Shown here piece after piece: positions 1 to 8,618 of a stretch of DNA of 60,523 nucleotides. The notes under the pieces were generated by a model. It did not search any database. It saw only the letters and a program-made list of their open reading frames with translations, and was not told the origin of the DNA. The position numbers were made by a program, and so were the translations under genes. Source of the stretch: Methanotrichaceae archaeon (GTDB lineage Archaea > Halobacteriota > Methanosarcinia > Methanotrichales > Methanotrichaceae); contig JAFGMR010000001.1 in assembly GCA_016927425.1 (NCBI GenBank), positions 1 through 60,523 on the forward strand, given 5' to 3'. Each line of letters starts with the position of its first letter. Within the stretch, counting starts at the first letter, position 1.

Positions 1-1
1 C

Positions 2-238
2 ACCATTGCAGGCCAGATCTGGACAAAATGGGAGCAGTATTCGTGTACGGCGGGGGCAACCAAGCACATTCAGAAGAGAAACTGCTATACTGTAAACTGG
101 TGCAGGGTGACCGGGCAGCTCGAGACGTCAAATCTGAGGACCGAGGTCCTTGACACCTGGATCGAGCCTGGAGACACCTATTGCACCCTGACTGGCAGAA
201 CTGTTATCAAGAAGGGAGAGAATCCACCAGACTGGTAG
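2..238 (+). CDS. Secreted Cys-containing protein, 3' part only (copy 1 of a tandem pair)
   Basis: The frame is open from the window edge to a TAG at 236-238, giving 79 codons including the stop, so only the C-terminal part is visible. It is a near copy of the mature part of the next gene: I count 11 differences over about 78 residues. Four Cys residues in this part are conserved between the copies. No family is recognised. The second copy begins with a clear signal peptide, so this one is probably exported too. The 118 bases that follow hold a T-rich stretch and the next promoter. Confidence 0.6.
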   Translation, partial: TIAGQIWTKWEQYSCTAGATKHIQKRNCYTVNWCRVTGQLETSNLRTEVLDTWIEPGDTYCTLTGRTVIKKGENPPDW

Positions 239-305
239 CCGGGTTGCGCCTCTCAATCCCCTTTTATTTTATCTTCTATTAATTTGCATCTCTTGTCTTT
301 GGCCG

Positions 306-315
306 TATATAATAT
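306..315 (+). promoter_or_regulatory. TATA box of the second tandem copy
   Basis: The sequence TATATAATAT lies about 42 bases before the ATG at 357. It is the only AT-rich box in the gap between the two tandem copies, which fits an archaeal TATA element. Assigned by inspection only. Confidence 0.4.
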
Positions 316-356
316 TCAAGATCCTCCTTAAATAGCATGCTATGTATTCCGAGGTG

Positions 357-787
357 ATGAATATTGGAATTAAGGTGAAAAGGGGGCGGATGGCCGCCTT
401 GGTCTTGATGAGCGGCCTCCTCTTGGCGGTGAGCGGCCTTGCTCAGACCTGAGAGCATGCGAGAAGAGCTATATCGAGTCCAAGATCCAAACGACCACTG
501 AGACTTATTGGGACCAGACTCAGATGTCCACCATTGCAGGCCAGATCTGGACAAAATGGGAACAGTATGTGTGCACGGCGGGGGCGACCAAGCACATTCA
601 GAAGAGAAACTGCTATGCTGTAAACTGGTGCAAGGTGACCGGGCAGCTCGCGACGTCAGATCTGAGGACCGAGGTTCTCGATACTTTGATCGAGCCAGGG
701 GACACATACTGCTCTGCGACTGGCAGGACTGTTTTCAAGAAGGGCGAGGAACCTCCGGCCTGGATAGAATGGTTGCCTTATCTCTAA
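357..787 (+). pseudogene. Secreted Cys-containing protein (copy 2), frameshifted after the signal peptide
   Basis: The ATG at 357 opens a typical signal peptide (Arg/Lys start, hydrophobic stretch rich in Leu/Val, then SGLAQ) and then meets a TGA after about 31 codons. The conserved mature protein continues in another frame (codons starting at positions such as 482 and 524) with the residues CEKSYIESKIQ, and runs to the TAA at 785-787. One extra base near 450-460 would explain the break. The mature part is about 86% identical to the gene copy at 2-238. It is either a real inactivating frameshift or a sequence error. An internal ATG at 524 could only yield a protein without signal peptide. Function unknown. 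Confidence 0.55.
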
Positions 788-867
788 TCCCGTTATCTTT
801 TATCAATAATCTTTTATCTGATCCATGCCCTATATCCATCTGCCCCCTTTGGGCAGGAGGATATTTG

Positions 868-2547
868 ATGACCGATAACGCTAGAGGGCTTCTAGCTTTG
901 GGCTTGTGCCTTGCGATGATGGTCGCAAATGCAGAGACCCTCACCGGCCATATCGGACCGGGTGTGAACCTCACGAAGAATCTGAGCGTGGGTCAGGTCG
1001 AGAACGCCGTCTTCATGCTCTACTGGAACGGTCCGGAGAGCAATCTTGACCTTACTCTGATCTCACCCACTCTGGAGAGGTTCGACCACGCGAAGGCCAT
1101 GGCGGATCCAGCAATCGAGTTCGCCGAGAATCCGGAGTTTGAATATTACGCCATCGACAACCCCCAGCCAGGGGTATGGATTGCGGAGATAAGGTCTGTC
1201 GCGACGGCTGGAGTGGACTATAACCTGGTCCTGGAGACCGAGGGGGCGAGCTCCCCCGGCTCCTCCACCCGGCCGGAGATCGGGCTTATCCAGCCTGGTG
1301 AAGACGAGATCAAGATCGAATTATCCTCTCCAAAGGTCGGCTACGGTTTAAATGATAGCATTAAGATAATTGCAAGGCTTGCTCAAGAGGGCGAGCCGCT
1401 TCTCGGAGCCCTTGTCAAAGCAAGAGTCTTTCGACCAGATGGCGAAGAGGATACGTTGTTGATGACCGACGACGGCATCAAGGAGGACGAACTTGCGAGG
1501 GATGGCAACTACACGGCGATATACGAGGCCCGAGTCGAGGGCTACTACTTCATCATGGCCCAGGCTTCGGGAGCGACGCTCGAAGGAGAGGGCTTTAGGG
1601 CCGACTCCAGAGGCGGCCTTACGGTTTCCGCAGGGATTGCGGCAGCGGAGATCGAAGGCGTCATGGGCGACCGGGCAGTTGACGTCGATGGCGACGGTCT
1701 CTTCGATCATCTGGACGTGGAGGTCTCCGTTGTCGTAAACGAGCCAGGGGAGTACAGCCTGCAGGGTTGGCTCTACGATTCGGTCGGAAGAGATCTGGGG
1801 TGGACGATCGACCACGGCTCCTTCCAGCCTGGCAATTACACCATGCGCCTCGACTTCGATGGCCGCGCGATACGTGAATCGGGAAGCGATGGCCCTTACA
1901 CCCTAGACAACATAAGCCTCACCGGAAAGAACTGGACGCCGCTGGAGGGGGAGCGGGCCTATGTCACCTCTCCTTACAGGGCAGATGAGTTCGTGAATGC
2001 CACCCCCACAACGACGACCTCGCCTGCGATAGAATCCCCCAACCAGATGGTCACGATCTCCGGGATCGGCGAGGGGGAGTTTGATGTGACCATCGCCACA
2101 TCGAAGACTCTCCCCGTCGCCGAGGGACGATACCGTTACGACCTGGGGGGAGTGATGATGCCTGACCGGCCTAACAACTTCACCGTCGTTGCAGACGGTG
2201 TCTTGAACCTGAATATCGGCTTGAAGAAGCTCCAGGGAGAGCGAACCCGCATCTGGGTCACGGAGACCATAGCGGCGGATGATGACGGAAGGGCAGTTGC
2301 ACAGAGCCCGTGGGTCTCCCCAGGCCTCTATGACGTCAGGATCTTCGGCGATGCAGCGCCTTCGGCCACCCAGGTGGTGCTCGATGTCTCCCTTCAAAAG
2401 CCCATACGGTCGAAGAACGGAAGCTTCCTGATGAGCTTCTCGACCGAGGGCCTGCCTCCGGGCCAGTACAACATAACAACGAGTGCAAGGAACGGGACCT
2501 TCTGCTTCGATCGCCTGGACCTCCTATCGCTGCCGGTGACCCCCTGA
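868..2547 (+). CDS. Large secreted surface protein with pre-peptidase-like beta domains
   Basis: The start is fixed by a strong Shine-Dalgarno (CAGGAGG, 854-860) seven bases before the ATG; the open frame extends further upstream but only over the preceding gene. The product is 559 residues. Residues 1-21 form a signal peptide ending in VANA. The next part (about 25-115) resembles PPC-type beta domains with a YYAIDNPQPGVW stretch. Around residue 265 an acidic DVDGDGLFDHLD motif looks like a calcium-binding dockerin-type loop, as found in 'choice-of-anchor X' proteins. No catalytic motif or C-terminal anchor was seen. It probably sits on the cell surface. It converges with the DUF389 gene, 37 bases away. 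Confidence 0.7.
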   Translation: MTDNARGLLALGLCLAMMVANAETLTGHIGPGVNLTKNLSVGQVENAVFMLYWNGPESNLDLTLISPTLERFDHAKAMADPAIEFAENPEFEYYAIDNPQPGVWIAEIRSVATAGVDYNLVLETEGASSPGSSTRPEIGLIQPGEDEIKIELSSPKVGYGLNDSIKIIARLAQEGEPLLGALVKARVFRPDGEEDTLLMTDDGIKEDELARDGNYTAIYEARVEGYYFIMAQASGATLEGEGFRADSRGGLTVSAGIAAAEIEGVMGDRAVDVDGDGLFDHLDVEVSVVVNEPGEYSLQGWLYDSVGRDLGWTIDHGSFQPGNYTMRLDFDGRAIRESGSDGPYTLDNISLTGKNWTPLEGERAYVTSPYRADEFVNATPTTTTSPAIESPNQMVTISGIGEGEFDVTIATSKTLPVAEGRYRYDLGGVMMPDRPNNFTVVADGVLNLNIGLKKLQGERTRIWVTETIAADDDGRAVAQSPWVSPGLYDVRIFGDAAPSATQVVLDVSLQKPIRSKNGSFLMSFSTEGLPPGQYNITTSARNGTFCFDRLDLLSLPVTP

Positions 2548-2584
2548 TCCGGCGCTCCATATCCCTAATCGTTCTCAAGCATCC

Positions 2585-3682
2585 TCATATGAACCCAGGA
2601 GAGGACCCATCTGAAGTCAGTATCTTCAGGACGATGAAGGCGAGCAGGAGGAGCCAGAGCATGAAGGCGACGAATATCGTAAGCCTCGCCCTCTTCGCCT
2701 CCCACCAGTTGCCAGGGAGTATCTCCTGGGCGAGGAATGTCGCAACGCCTGCCAGGTTTACGCATACCAGGTTCACCAGGAAGAGTTCCAGGGCACCAGA
2801 TGCCAACCCCAGCTGGCCTGAGCCGAGGAGAAGGCCGAACGTCACGAGCGGCGGCAGAAGGGCGACTGCCACCATCACGCCTATGAGGGTTGCGGAGAGT
2901 CCCGTTGTGAAGGCGAGCGATCCTGCGCATCCCGATGCTAGCGCTAATGCGACCTCGACGAGGCCCACCCTCGTCCGGGAGGCGATCTCGGGGATGGATG
3001 GATCCACGGCGAGGAAGTAGCCCAGGCCGGTGGAGAGTAGGACTGCGAGGATTATTCCCGCCAGGTTGGTGCGAAGGGCATCTCGGACGAGGGTCAGGTC
3101 CCCTAGCGTCGTTCCTAAGGCGAGGGCGACGTTCGGTCCGAGCAGGGGCGCGATCACCATTGCCCCTATGATCACAGCGACGTTGTCGTTTAGAATGCCG
3201 ATTGCGGCCACGATCGAGGAGAGGACGACCATTAAAAGGAATACATTGGTCAGCTTTGTGCTTCTCTCGATCTCAAAGCGTAGCTCCTCACGGCTCCTCC
3301 TCTCCCTGGGCTTGGTGACCTCCTCAACCTCTCCCACCCCTTCTCTCTCCTCCAGGTGGGGTTGGTTTTTGTGGTTAGAGCCAGGCCGGGGCACCGTGGC
3401 CTCGACTGGAAGGAGGCTTAGACGGAATCCCTCGACGTGAGAGAAGCGCTTCTCCAGAAGGTCCATCAGGCCCTCGGTCTCCTCCGTCGAAAGGATGGCC
3501 TTCAATAGGATGAAGTCCTGAGAGAAGCGCTTCTGCCACTTCCCCTCAACCGGTAACTCCCATACGCCCACTATGGGCTGTATCCAAATACCGATGACTT
3601 TTAGATGGTCGCTTCGGAGCAGCTCCTCGACCGCGAGCTGCTCTCGAGCCGGGATGACCATCTCAACTAGCCTAAGAGGCAT
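2585..3682 (-). CDS. DUF389 family membrane protein (TIGR00341-like)
   Basis: A 365-residue protein. The N-terminal third (about 1-135) is soluble and ends in a charged, Glu/Arg-rich linker. The rest is made of hydrophobic segments, including VIIGAMVIAPLLGPNVALALG near residues 165-186, the hallmark stretch of the DUF389/TIGR00341 family. Several further membrane segments follow and the C-terminus is short. The family is widespread in archaea and bacteria but has no firm function. Its length is normal. It is a single gene convergent with the surface protein and 24 bases downstream of the peroxiredoxin on the same strand, so the two could share a transcript. Confidence 0.8.
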   Translation of the reverse strand: MPLRLVEMVIPAREQLAVEELLRSDHLKVIGIWIQPIVGVWELPVEGKWQKRFSQDFILLKAILSTEETEGLMDLLEKRFSHVEGFRLSLLPVEATVPRPGSNHKNQPHLEEREGVGEVEEVTKPRERRSREELRFEIERSTKLTNVFLLMVVLSSIVAAIGILNDNVAVIIGAMVIAPLLGPNVALALGTTLGDLTLVRDALRTNLAGIILAVLLSTGLGYFLAVDPSIPEIASRTRVGLVEVALALASGCAGSLAFTTGLSATLIGVMVAVALLPPLVTFGLLLGSGQLGLASGALELFLVNLVCVNLAGVATFLAQEILPGNWWEAKRARLTIFVAFMLWLLLLAFIVLKILTSDGSSPGFI

Positions 3683-3706
3683 AATACGATCCCTGGAGAG
3701 GGATTT

Positions 3707-4375
3707 TCAGAGCGACTTGGGGCAGAACCACCAATCGAAGCACTTGCTGTCCTTCTTTCTCTCTCGGGCCGTCTTCTCGTCAGAGGCAGGCGGTATAATG
3801 ACGTTTCCTCCTATGAGCTCGTTATTGGGCCAGTTGGCAGGGGTTGCCACGCGGTTCTTGTCCGCTACCTGAAGGGCTTCGACCACTCGTAAGATCTCGT
3901 CCATGTTGCGGCCGACCTCCTGGGGATAGTAGAGGATCAGACGAACCGTCCCCTCGGGATCGACTACGAATACGGCCCGAACCGTGTTAGTCCCCTTTCC
4001 TGGATGGATCATGCCCAGGCGAGACCCCACAAGCCCCTGGTCGTCTGCGATGATGGGGAACTTAATATCGACCTTAAGGTTATCCCTGATCCACTCAGTC
4101 CACTTCAGGTGGGAGAACACCTGGTCGATCGAGAGGCCTATCAGATCGCAGTTGAGCTTCTCGAACTGCTCTCGCCTCTTCTCGAAGGCCACGAACTCCG
4201 TGGTGCAGACCGGGGTGAAGTCGCCAGGGTGGCTGAATAGGACGAACCATCTCCCGGAAAAGTCGTCCGGCAGCTTCATCATGCCATGGGTCGTCTTTAC
4301 CTCCATGCGGGGAAGCTTGTCACCGATCAGCGGAAAGCCCAGGGCTTCCTCATCGTATTCTACCATGCAAGACAT
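3707..4375 (-). CDS. Peroxiredoxin, archaeal Prx6-type with C-terminal Cys pair
   Basis: This 222-residue protein reduces peroxides using a catalytic Cys. The peroxidatic motif FTPVCTTE places that Cys at residue 57, and HPGDF before it is the usual active-site lead. The C-terminal arm carries two more Cys at 212 and 218, the arrangement known from archaeal Prx6-like enzymes such as that of Aeropyrum pernix, where the C-terminal Cys resolve the sulfenic acid. Length fits that group. It is cytoplasmic, with no signal peptide. The start ATG at 4375 follows an AT-rich leader in the gap of 95 bases to the divergent gene at 4471. Confidence 0.92.
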   Translation of the reverse strand: MSCMVEYDEEALGFPLIGDKLPRMEVKTTHGMMKLPDDFSGRWFVLFSHPGDFTPVCTTEFVAFEKRREQFEKLNCDLIGLSIDQVFSHLKWTEWIRDNLKVDIKFPIIADDQGLVGSRLGMIHPGKGTNTVRAVFVVDPEGTVRLILYYPQEVGRNMDEILRVVEALQVADKNRVATPANWPNNELIGGNVIIPPASDEKTARERKKDSKCFDWWFCPKSL

Positions 4376-4470
4376 ATTCTAACCTCCAAGCCAGTATATA
4401 TTCTCGTCAAGCCTATTAAGGATTGCCTCCAACGATTAGGGCTATCTAATAAAGGCCCGCTGCAATTGCC

Positions 4471-4944
4471 ATGGTCAAGCTCGCAAGGGCAGGAGATGTC
4501 CTCGTCGCAGGCGGCGTGGAGGGGACGGCTGCAGCATTCCTTCCCAAGTCGAAGGGTTACCTTGGAGTCACAGCAGCTCACATATTCCGTCTGGCTCGAA
4601 CCGACGCTCTGAGGATTGGGGGACTCGATTGCAAGGTCTCCAGGCTGAGGAGGGAGTTCGACCTCGCCTACTTTCCAATTCCCCTAGCGGAGGCAACGGA
4701 ACTTAATTCACCCGAGTACGGCGAGGCCGCGATCCTCAGCAGATGGGGGACGAGGCGCTGTCGCATCTCCGATCTCGGCTGGAGCATATGCATCGTCGTC
4801 TTGGAGCCAAAGGACCTTCCAATATCTGGCGAGAGCGGGGCTCCTATCGTCCAGGAGGGCTGCGTCGTTGCGATGCTCTCATCCATCAACCTGAACACCT
4901 GCAAGGGAACTGCCATCTCCGCAGACCTGATCCGGATGGAGTAA
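4471..4944 (+). CDS. Minimal trypsin-like (chymotrypsin-fold) serine protease-like protein
   Basis: The 157-residue product has the three signatures of a chymotrypsin-type triad in the right order: GVTAAHIF (His37, like TAAHC), REFDLAYFPI (Asp64, like the DLA motif) and ISGESGAPIV (Ser122, like GDSGGP). That is far shorter than typical trypsin-like domains (about 200-220 residues). No signal peptide is seen, so it should be cytoplasmic. It could be an active mini-protease or a substrate-binding derivative. The triad is a motif-level reading; no close family is recognised. It is divergent from the peroxiredoxin and 31 bases upstream of an acidic coiled-coil protein on the same strand. Confidence 0.6.
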   Translation: MVKLARAGDVLVAGGVEGTAAAFLPKSKGYLGVTAAHIFRLARTDALRIGGLDCKVSRLRREFDLAYFPIPLAEATELNSPEYGEAAILSRWGTRRCRISDLGWSICIVVLEPKDLPISGESGAPIVQEGCVVAMLSSINLNTCKGTAISADLIRME

Positions 4945-4975
4945 GCCTCTGGACCCGCCATCTATATGAGCCTTG

Positions 4976-5275
4976 ATGGAGACGACCAAGGCCATGGCTT
5001 CAAAGAAAGAGGAGAAAATGGATGAGATCATCGACTGCCTTGAGGGGGTCATGGATCGCCTTGAGGATATCAGCGACGGGTTAGAGGAGCTCAACATGAC
5101 GCTGGGGACCATAGGCTTCATGCACCTAGCCGACAGGCTATCCGAGAATAGGCCGGAGCTTAAGGAGAAGATGGAGCCCTTGATGCAGACCTGGATCGAG
5201 GCGATGGAAGAGGGATCGCCCTTGCGCGAGGTAGACGAAGAGGAAGACGAAGAAGACGAGGAAGAAGAGGATTAA
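4976..5275 (+). CDS. Small acidic coiled-coil protein
   Basis: The product has 99 residues from the ATG at 4976; a TTG one codon upstream is the alternative. It is strongly predicted helical: heptad-like spacing of Ile/Leu/Met from about 15 to 45 (DEIIDCLEGVMDRLEDI), a short hydrophobic middle, and a C-terminal tail made almost only of Glu and Asp. There is one Cys near residue 22. No known domain is recognised. Base use and the preserved amphipathic pattern support a real gene. It lies 31 bases downstream of the protease-like gene and may be co-transcribed with it. Confidence 0.6.
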   Translation: METTKAMASKKEEKMDEIIDCLEGVMDRLEDISDGLEELNMTLGTIGFMHLADRLSENRPELKEKMEPLMQTWIEAMEEGSPLREVDEEEDEEDEEEED

Positions 5276-5753
5276 GGTGGCCTGAAAGGAGAGGGATTTT
5301 GCAGTACATGTCTCAACGCATCTGCTGCGTCTGATGGGACTTCCACCGATCTCGGCCGCCTCCGGACCCATCGGGCGGAACCTTGCGGCAGAGGCCGCAA
5401 GTTCATGCATCTATCCCGATCGACCTCGAACTCATGTTTGGATCCGCCAAGGGGTCGTCCCTGGGCTCCGGCAGAAGCTGTATGCCCTGGGGCTCATCAG
5501 CTCTCCTGGGGAATTGTCGTTGTGATTATGCATATGAGGATGCCAAAGCAAAAGGCGTCCGCATGTCCATGGGTCCACCAGCCGATACATCCAAGCCCTC
5601 TCCCGTGGCAAGAAGTATGGTCGATTGCCTTTGTCGATTACAGGCAGAGGATAATCGAACTTGCGGCTGAGCCAGTCCAGAAGGCCCTTCTCATGTAACC
5701 GTCGGATCCCGTTGAAGTTCCATGAGCTCTAGCCGCAAGGCCGCCTTTCCCCG
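5276..5753. other. 478-base stretch without an intact gene; possible minus-strand coding relic
   Basis: No intact gene is supported here. Reading the minus strand from about 5730 down to 5458 gives a protein-like run containing KGLLDWLSRKFDYPLP, then GNRPYFLPRERAWMYRLVD. It has an in-frame stop just upstream and no start codon. This looks like the relic of a gene, origin unknown. Plus-strand frames here are short and read as shadows. Confidence 0.25.
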
Positions 5754-5903
5754 TCATTGGCCCTTCAGGGATTCCTGATAAGCCTTCCAACCAGGGCACC
5801 ATCCCGTATGCCAGTGCCAGATGCGGGCGAGGATGGATCCCGGCCTCTTCTCAGCGTATCTCCTGAGGGGGCACCTCTCGCATTGATAGCTCTTCTCCGC
5901 CAT
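5754..5903 (-). CDS. Small Cys/Trp-rich conserved protein
   Basis: The 49-residue frame starts at the ATG at 5903; a longer upstream extension would overlap the Gly-rich end of the next gene and is unlikely. It contains CERCPLRRYAEK near the N-terminus, then IWHWHTGWCPGWKAYQ. Three Cys and two His in so short a chain suggest metal binding. The pattern CxxCP...WHTxWCPGWKAYQ looks conserved rather than random. Function unknown. It follows the DUF2207 gene on the same strand by 40 bases. Confidence 0.5.
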   Translation of the reverse strand: MAEKSYQCERCPLRRYAEKRPGSILARIWHWHTGWCPGWKAYQESLKGQ

Positions 5904-5943
5904 TATATTGGGATTGTATCCACAAGTATATAGATCTGATTCC

Positions 5944-7809
5944 TTATCTGGCGCCGCCGCCTCCACCGCCAAAGCCGCCGCCGCCACCGAATCCTCCTCC
6001 TCCCCCGCCTCCTCCGCCGAAGCTTCCTCCTCCCGGAAAGATTCCGCGATCGGAGGAGGAAGGGGGCTTTACCACGTGCGGAACGGAGAACTGGTGAATG
6101 GATGTAAACTGGACCTCCATGTCGCTGAAGGATGCAGCCTCAGGAAGCCGTATCTCAAGGCCTTTCATGGCCTCTGCGACGCTCTTTCCAACGCCCATGG
6201 CCGTCCCGTAGACGAGCCACTCCTTCCACATCGAGAGGTCCTCTGGCTTGTACCTCTCGATCATCGCCATGTCGGAGAGGAACTTCGCAAAGGCATCCCA
6301 CTCCAGCTTCTCTTTATAGAAGTCCTGCCTGTACTGTCCAAATAGCGTCTTGGGAGCCGCGACCGTTGGAATGGACTGGATCAGGAGCACGCATGAGGCG
6401 AGCAGGGCCGTATATAGGAAAGGATTGAGCCTGCCCATTTCGAGCATCATGAGGTATACGGCGACTACCAAAAGGAGGCATGCCCCGGTCACCGCCAAGG
6501 CCATCCGCCTTCCGCTCGATGCGAACTCGCGGGAGATCGAGGGATTTGGATTGGACATGATCTCATCGAGCTCCCTGTGGATCCTCTCGATCTCGGATCT
6601 CTGCGAATCCGATATTCCAGGGGAGAGATCGTACAGGTTCAAGACCCTCCTCTCCAGAACCCCGGAGTCGAAGACCCCATCTCTTGCATTCGACTCGATA
6701 AATCCCATCACCCGGCGCTCGTAGCTGTCATCGAGGCTTTTCTTCCCCTGGAGGATCCTGAGCCGAAGCCCCTCCCCATGCTCCGCCTCCAAAAAGCCCC
6801 TTCTTATCAGGTCGAGGATGGTTGCATAAAGGCCGTCTGAATCGTAGTCGAAGGGCTGGCCCTTGAAGGCCAGGTTGACGAGCCAGGGCTTTCTCTGCTC
6901 TGGGACAATTCCAAGCATCGACGGCACTGTGAAGCTTTTCTCCCGGCCGAATCTGTAGTAGATGCCGAAGAGAATTAAGGGGAAGATGAGAACCAGGAGC
7001 TGAAGGCCTTGGGCGAGAGCTGAGGATACGCCAAACCAATAGGAGTCATGGGCGGCAGCGGCAAGCGTTTTATCCATTACGCCGGGGACGTATCTCCTGT
7101 ATCCGTCAATCTCAGTGGAGTTACCCGAAAGGAGCATCTCGACCTCGATCGGGGAGTCCTCGCCGCTTACCCCCTCAAGGGTCCATACGTCGCCAACCTT
7201 TGTGGTCTCAAGCGGAGGATGGCTGAAGATCCGGGTTATCTTTCCTTGGGGGTCGTGTACAGCGATCGTCGCCCTGGCGTAAGGGAGATGCTCGCTTGCG
7301 AGGAGGAGGTTTACATGGCTGTTCTCCTCATCGTACTCGATTGGGGGATGGATCCGGAACCTGTAGCTTATGCTGTAGCGTCCCTTAAAAAAGCCCCTCT
7401 GCCTGTAGCATCCGGCCTCGTTTCTCATGGCCTTGGACTTGATCTCGCTTGCGATCGATCGGTCGGTGGCATCTAGCACCGTAATCCGGCCTTTGTAGTC
7501 ATCGACGTAGGCGACGGTTCTTAGCGGCGGTATGACCTCGACCGGCTCGATGTAGGCCTGGCCTGGATCGGAGAAATTGAGGGGGGCCTTCCAGGTCCGG
7601 TAGAGCATGGAATATCGGTAGGATTTGCTTATGTAATATGTGAAGGTCTCATCCAGGGTGCCGTTTGGGTAGAGGTCGGCGCGGTAGCTCTCAACTACTA
7701 CATCTCCCCCTGCACCAGGCTCCGCCAGGCTTTGAATGAACCAGAGCCCTGCAAGGCCAATTGCCAGCACCACTCCAAGCAGGAGGGCAAGCTGCCTCGT
7801 CTCTCTCAT
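5944..7809 (-). CDS. DUF2207 domain membrane protein with Gly-rich tail
   Basis: The product has 621 residues from the ATG at 7809; the open frame runs further upstream, but that part is low-complexity and lacks a ribosome site. Residues 4-22 form the first membrane segment. An extracytoplasmic beta-rich domain follows (VVVESYRADLYPNG, typical of DUF2207), then a second membrane segment near 280-300, a cytoplasmic region of about 200 residues, and two adjacent membrane segments near 455-500. The last 30 residues are nearly pure Gly/Phe, as is usual in this family. The role of the family is unknown. It probably acts at the cell envelope. Confidence 0.8.
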   Translation of the reverse strand: MRETRQLALLLGVVLAIGLAGLWFIQSLAEPGAGGDVVVESYRADLYPNGTLDETFTYYISKSYRYSMLYRTWKAPLNFSDPGQAYIEPVEVIPPLRTVAYVDDYKGRITVLDATDRSIASEIKSKAMRNEAGCYRQRGFFKGRYSISYRFRIHPPIEYDEENSHVNLLLASEHLPYARATIAVHDPQGKITRIFSHPPLETTKVGDVWTLEGVSGEDSPIEVEMLLSGNSTEIDGYRRYVPGVMDKTLAAAAHDSYWFGVSSALAQGLQLLVLIFPLILFGIYYRFGREKSFTVPSMLGIVPEQRKPWLVNLAFKGQPFDYDSDGLYATILDLIRRGFLEAEHGEGLRLRILQGKKSLDDSYERRVMGFIESNARDGVFDSGVLERRVLNLYDLSPGISDSQRSEIERIHRELDEIMSNPNPSISREFASSGRRMALAVTGACLLLVVAVYLMMLEMGRLNPFLYTALLASCVLLIQSIPTVAAPKTLFGQYRQDFYKEKLEWDAFAKFLSDMAMIERYKPEDLSMWKEWLVYGTAMGVGKSVAEAMKGLEIRLPEAASFSDMEVQFTSIHQFSVPHVVKPPSSSDRGIFPGGGSFGGGGGGGGGFGGGGGFGGGGGGAR

Positions 7810-7963
7810 AGCCGATTCCACTACGGAAAGGCTAGATGGCCTCCCTTCCGCAACTATGCATCTCTCAAAGATATTTCTTTCTGTACGGTCCCCATCGAGG
7901 CCGTCCGACTCCGCGCGATCGGTGGGGGGAGGGCCCGCCGTATGGCGAACGATTCGAGCTCTT

Positions 7964-8146
7964 TCATCTGATGAGGTAGGTCTTGCTGATTGCGGTGATG
8001 AAGAGGGCGATGGCAACTGAGCCGAGCAGCTGTTCCAGTATGACTAGGCGGGCGTGCTTCTCCGCCCTGTACTCGAAGGAGGGATTGAGAAAGGACGTCA
8101 GGCTAGAGGTAAACGTCGAGAGGCTGAAGAGGAAGGGATCGATCAT
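7964..8146 (-). CDS. Small membrane protein, second half of a split channel-like protein
   Basis: The 60-residue product starts MIDPFLFSLSTFTSSL and ends with one membrane segment (VAIALFITAISKTYL). The DPFLFSLSTFTS stretch aligns by eye with the pore-helix region of methanogen ion-channel-like proteins, but the GYG filter is absent. The start is supported by an AAAGGAG ribosome site just before the ATG at 8146, preceded by an in-frame TAA. The gene overlaps the 3' end of the upstream ORF by 44 bases in another frame. It is either a translationally coupled separate subunit or the product of an old frameshift. Confidence 0.5.
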   Translation of the reverse strand: MIDPFLFSLSTFTSSLTSFLNPSFEYRAEKHARLVILEQLLGSVAIALFITAISKTYLIR

Positions 8147-8501
8147 CGTGAGATCTCCTTTTCCTTAACGTCGTATGTATCTCAACCGCATTGGAATCTC
8201 CCAACTCCTCCATCGTCCTCTCTTCCTCCACGCGGATGTACTTCCTGATGCTTCCACCGTTGATGAAGAGAAGCCCGAAGAGGAGCACGAGTCCAAGCAT
8301 CCACCCAAGGGTTCTAAGCGGCCTTACTCCGGATCCATAGACTCCGCACTCGATTAGGTCCAGGTCGCCCTCGACGATCGCGCCATCGTATTCCAGCGGC
8401 TCGCCCCCCTCGGCCGCGGCGAGGATCTCGCTCGCGCTGACGCGATACCCTTCGGCATCAGCTCCGCCGGCAAAGCCCAAAAGAAGCAGGGCCGCAAGCA
8501 C
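8103..8501 (-). CDS. Signal-peptide membrane protein, first half of a split channel-like protein
   Basis: The start is a GTG at 8501 in a hydrophobic leader (LAALLLLGFAGGADA), giving 132 residues; no ATG is available upstream. After the leader comes SASEILAAAEGGEPLEYDG and AIVEGDLDL, a beginning I associate with pentapeptide-repeat or channel-like proteins of Methanothrix, here without the repeats. One membrane segment (TLGWMLGLVLLFGLLFI) follows, then a charged tail. The last 15 codons overlap the next gene in a different frame. Start codon and limits are less certain than the reading frame. Confidence 0.45.
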   Translation of the reverse strand: MLAALLLLGFAGGADAEGYRVSASEILAAAEGGEPLEYDGAIVEGDLDLIECGVYGSGVRPLRTLGWMLGLVLLFGLLFINGGSIRKYIRVEEERTMEELGDSNAVEIHTTLRKRRSHDDRSLPLQPLDVYL

Positions 8502-8618
8502 AATCGCAGATCCCTCTCTCGTCCGCCTTCCTCCTAGGAGCTGTCTTCGAAATGATCTATAATATCAGTTGGGTTTCCCGTCGGTTATTATGTGGATGAA
8601 CATATGTATTCCTATTTT

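Noticed and set aside
508-867. Upstream extension of the surface-protein gene starting at 508
   Set aside because: It overlaps the conserved paralogue in another frame, and the ATG at 868 has a strong ribosome site and opens a signal peptide.
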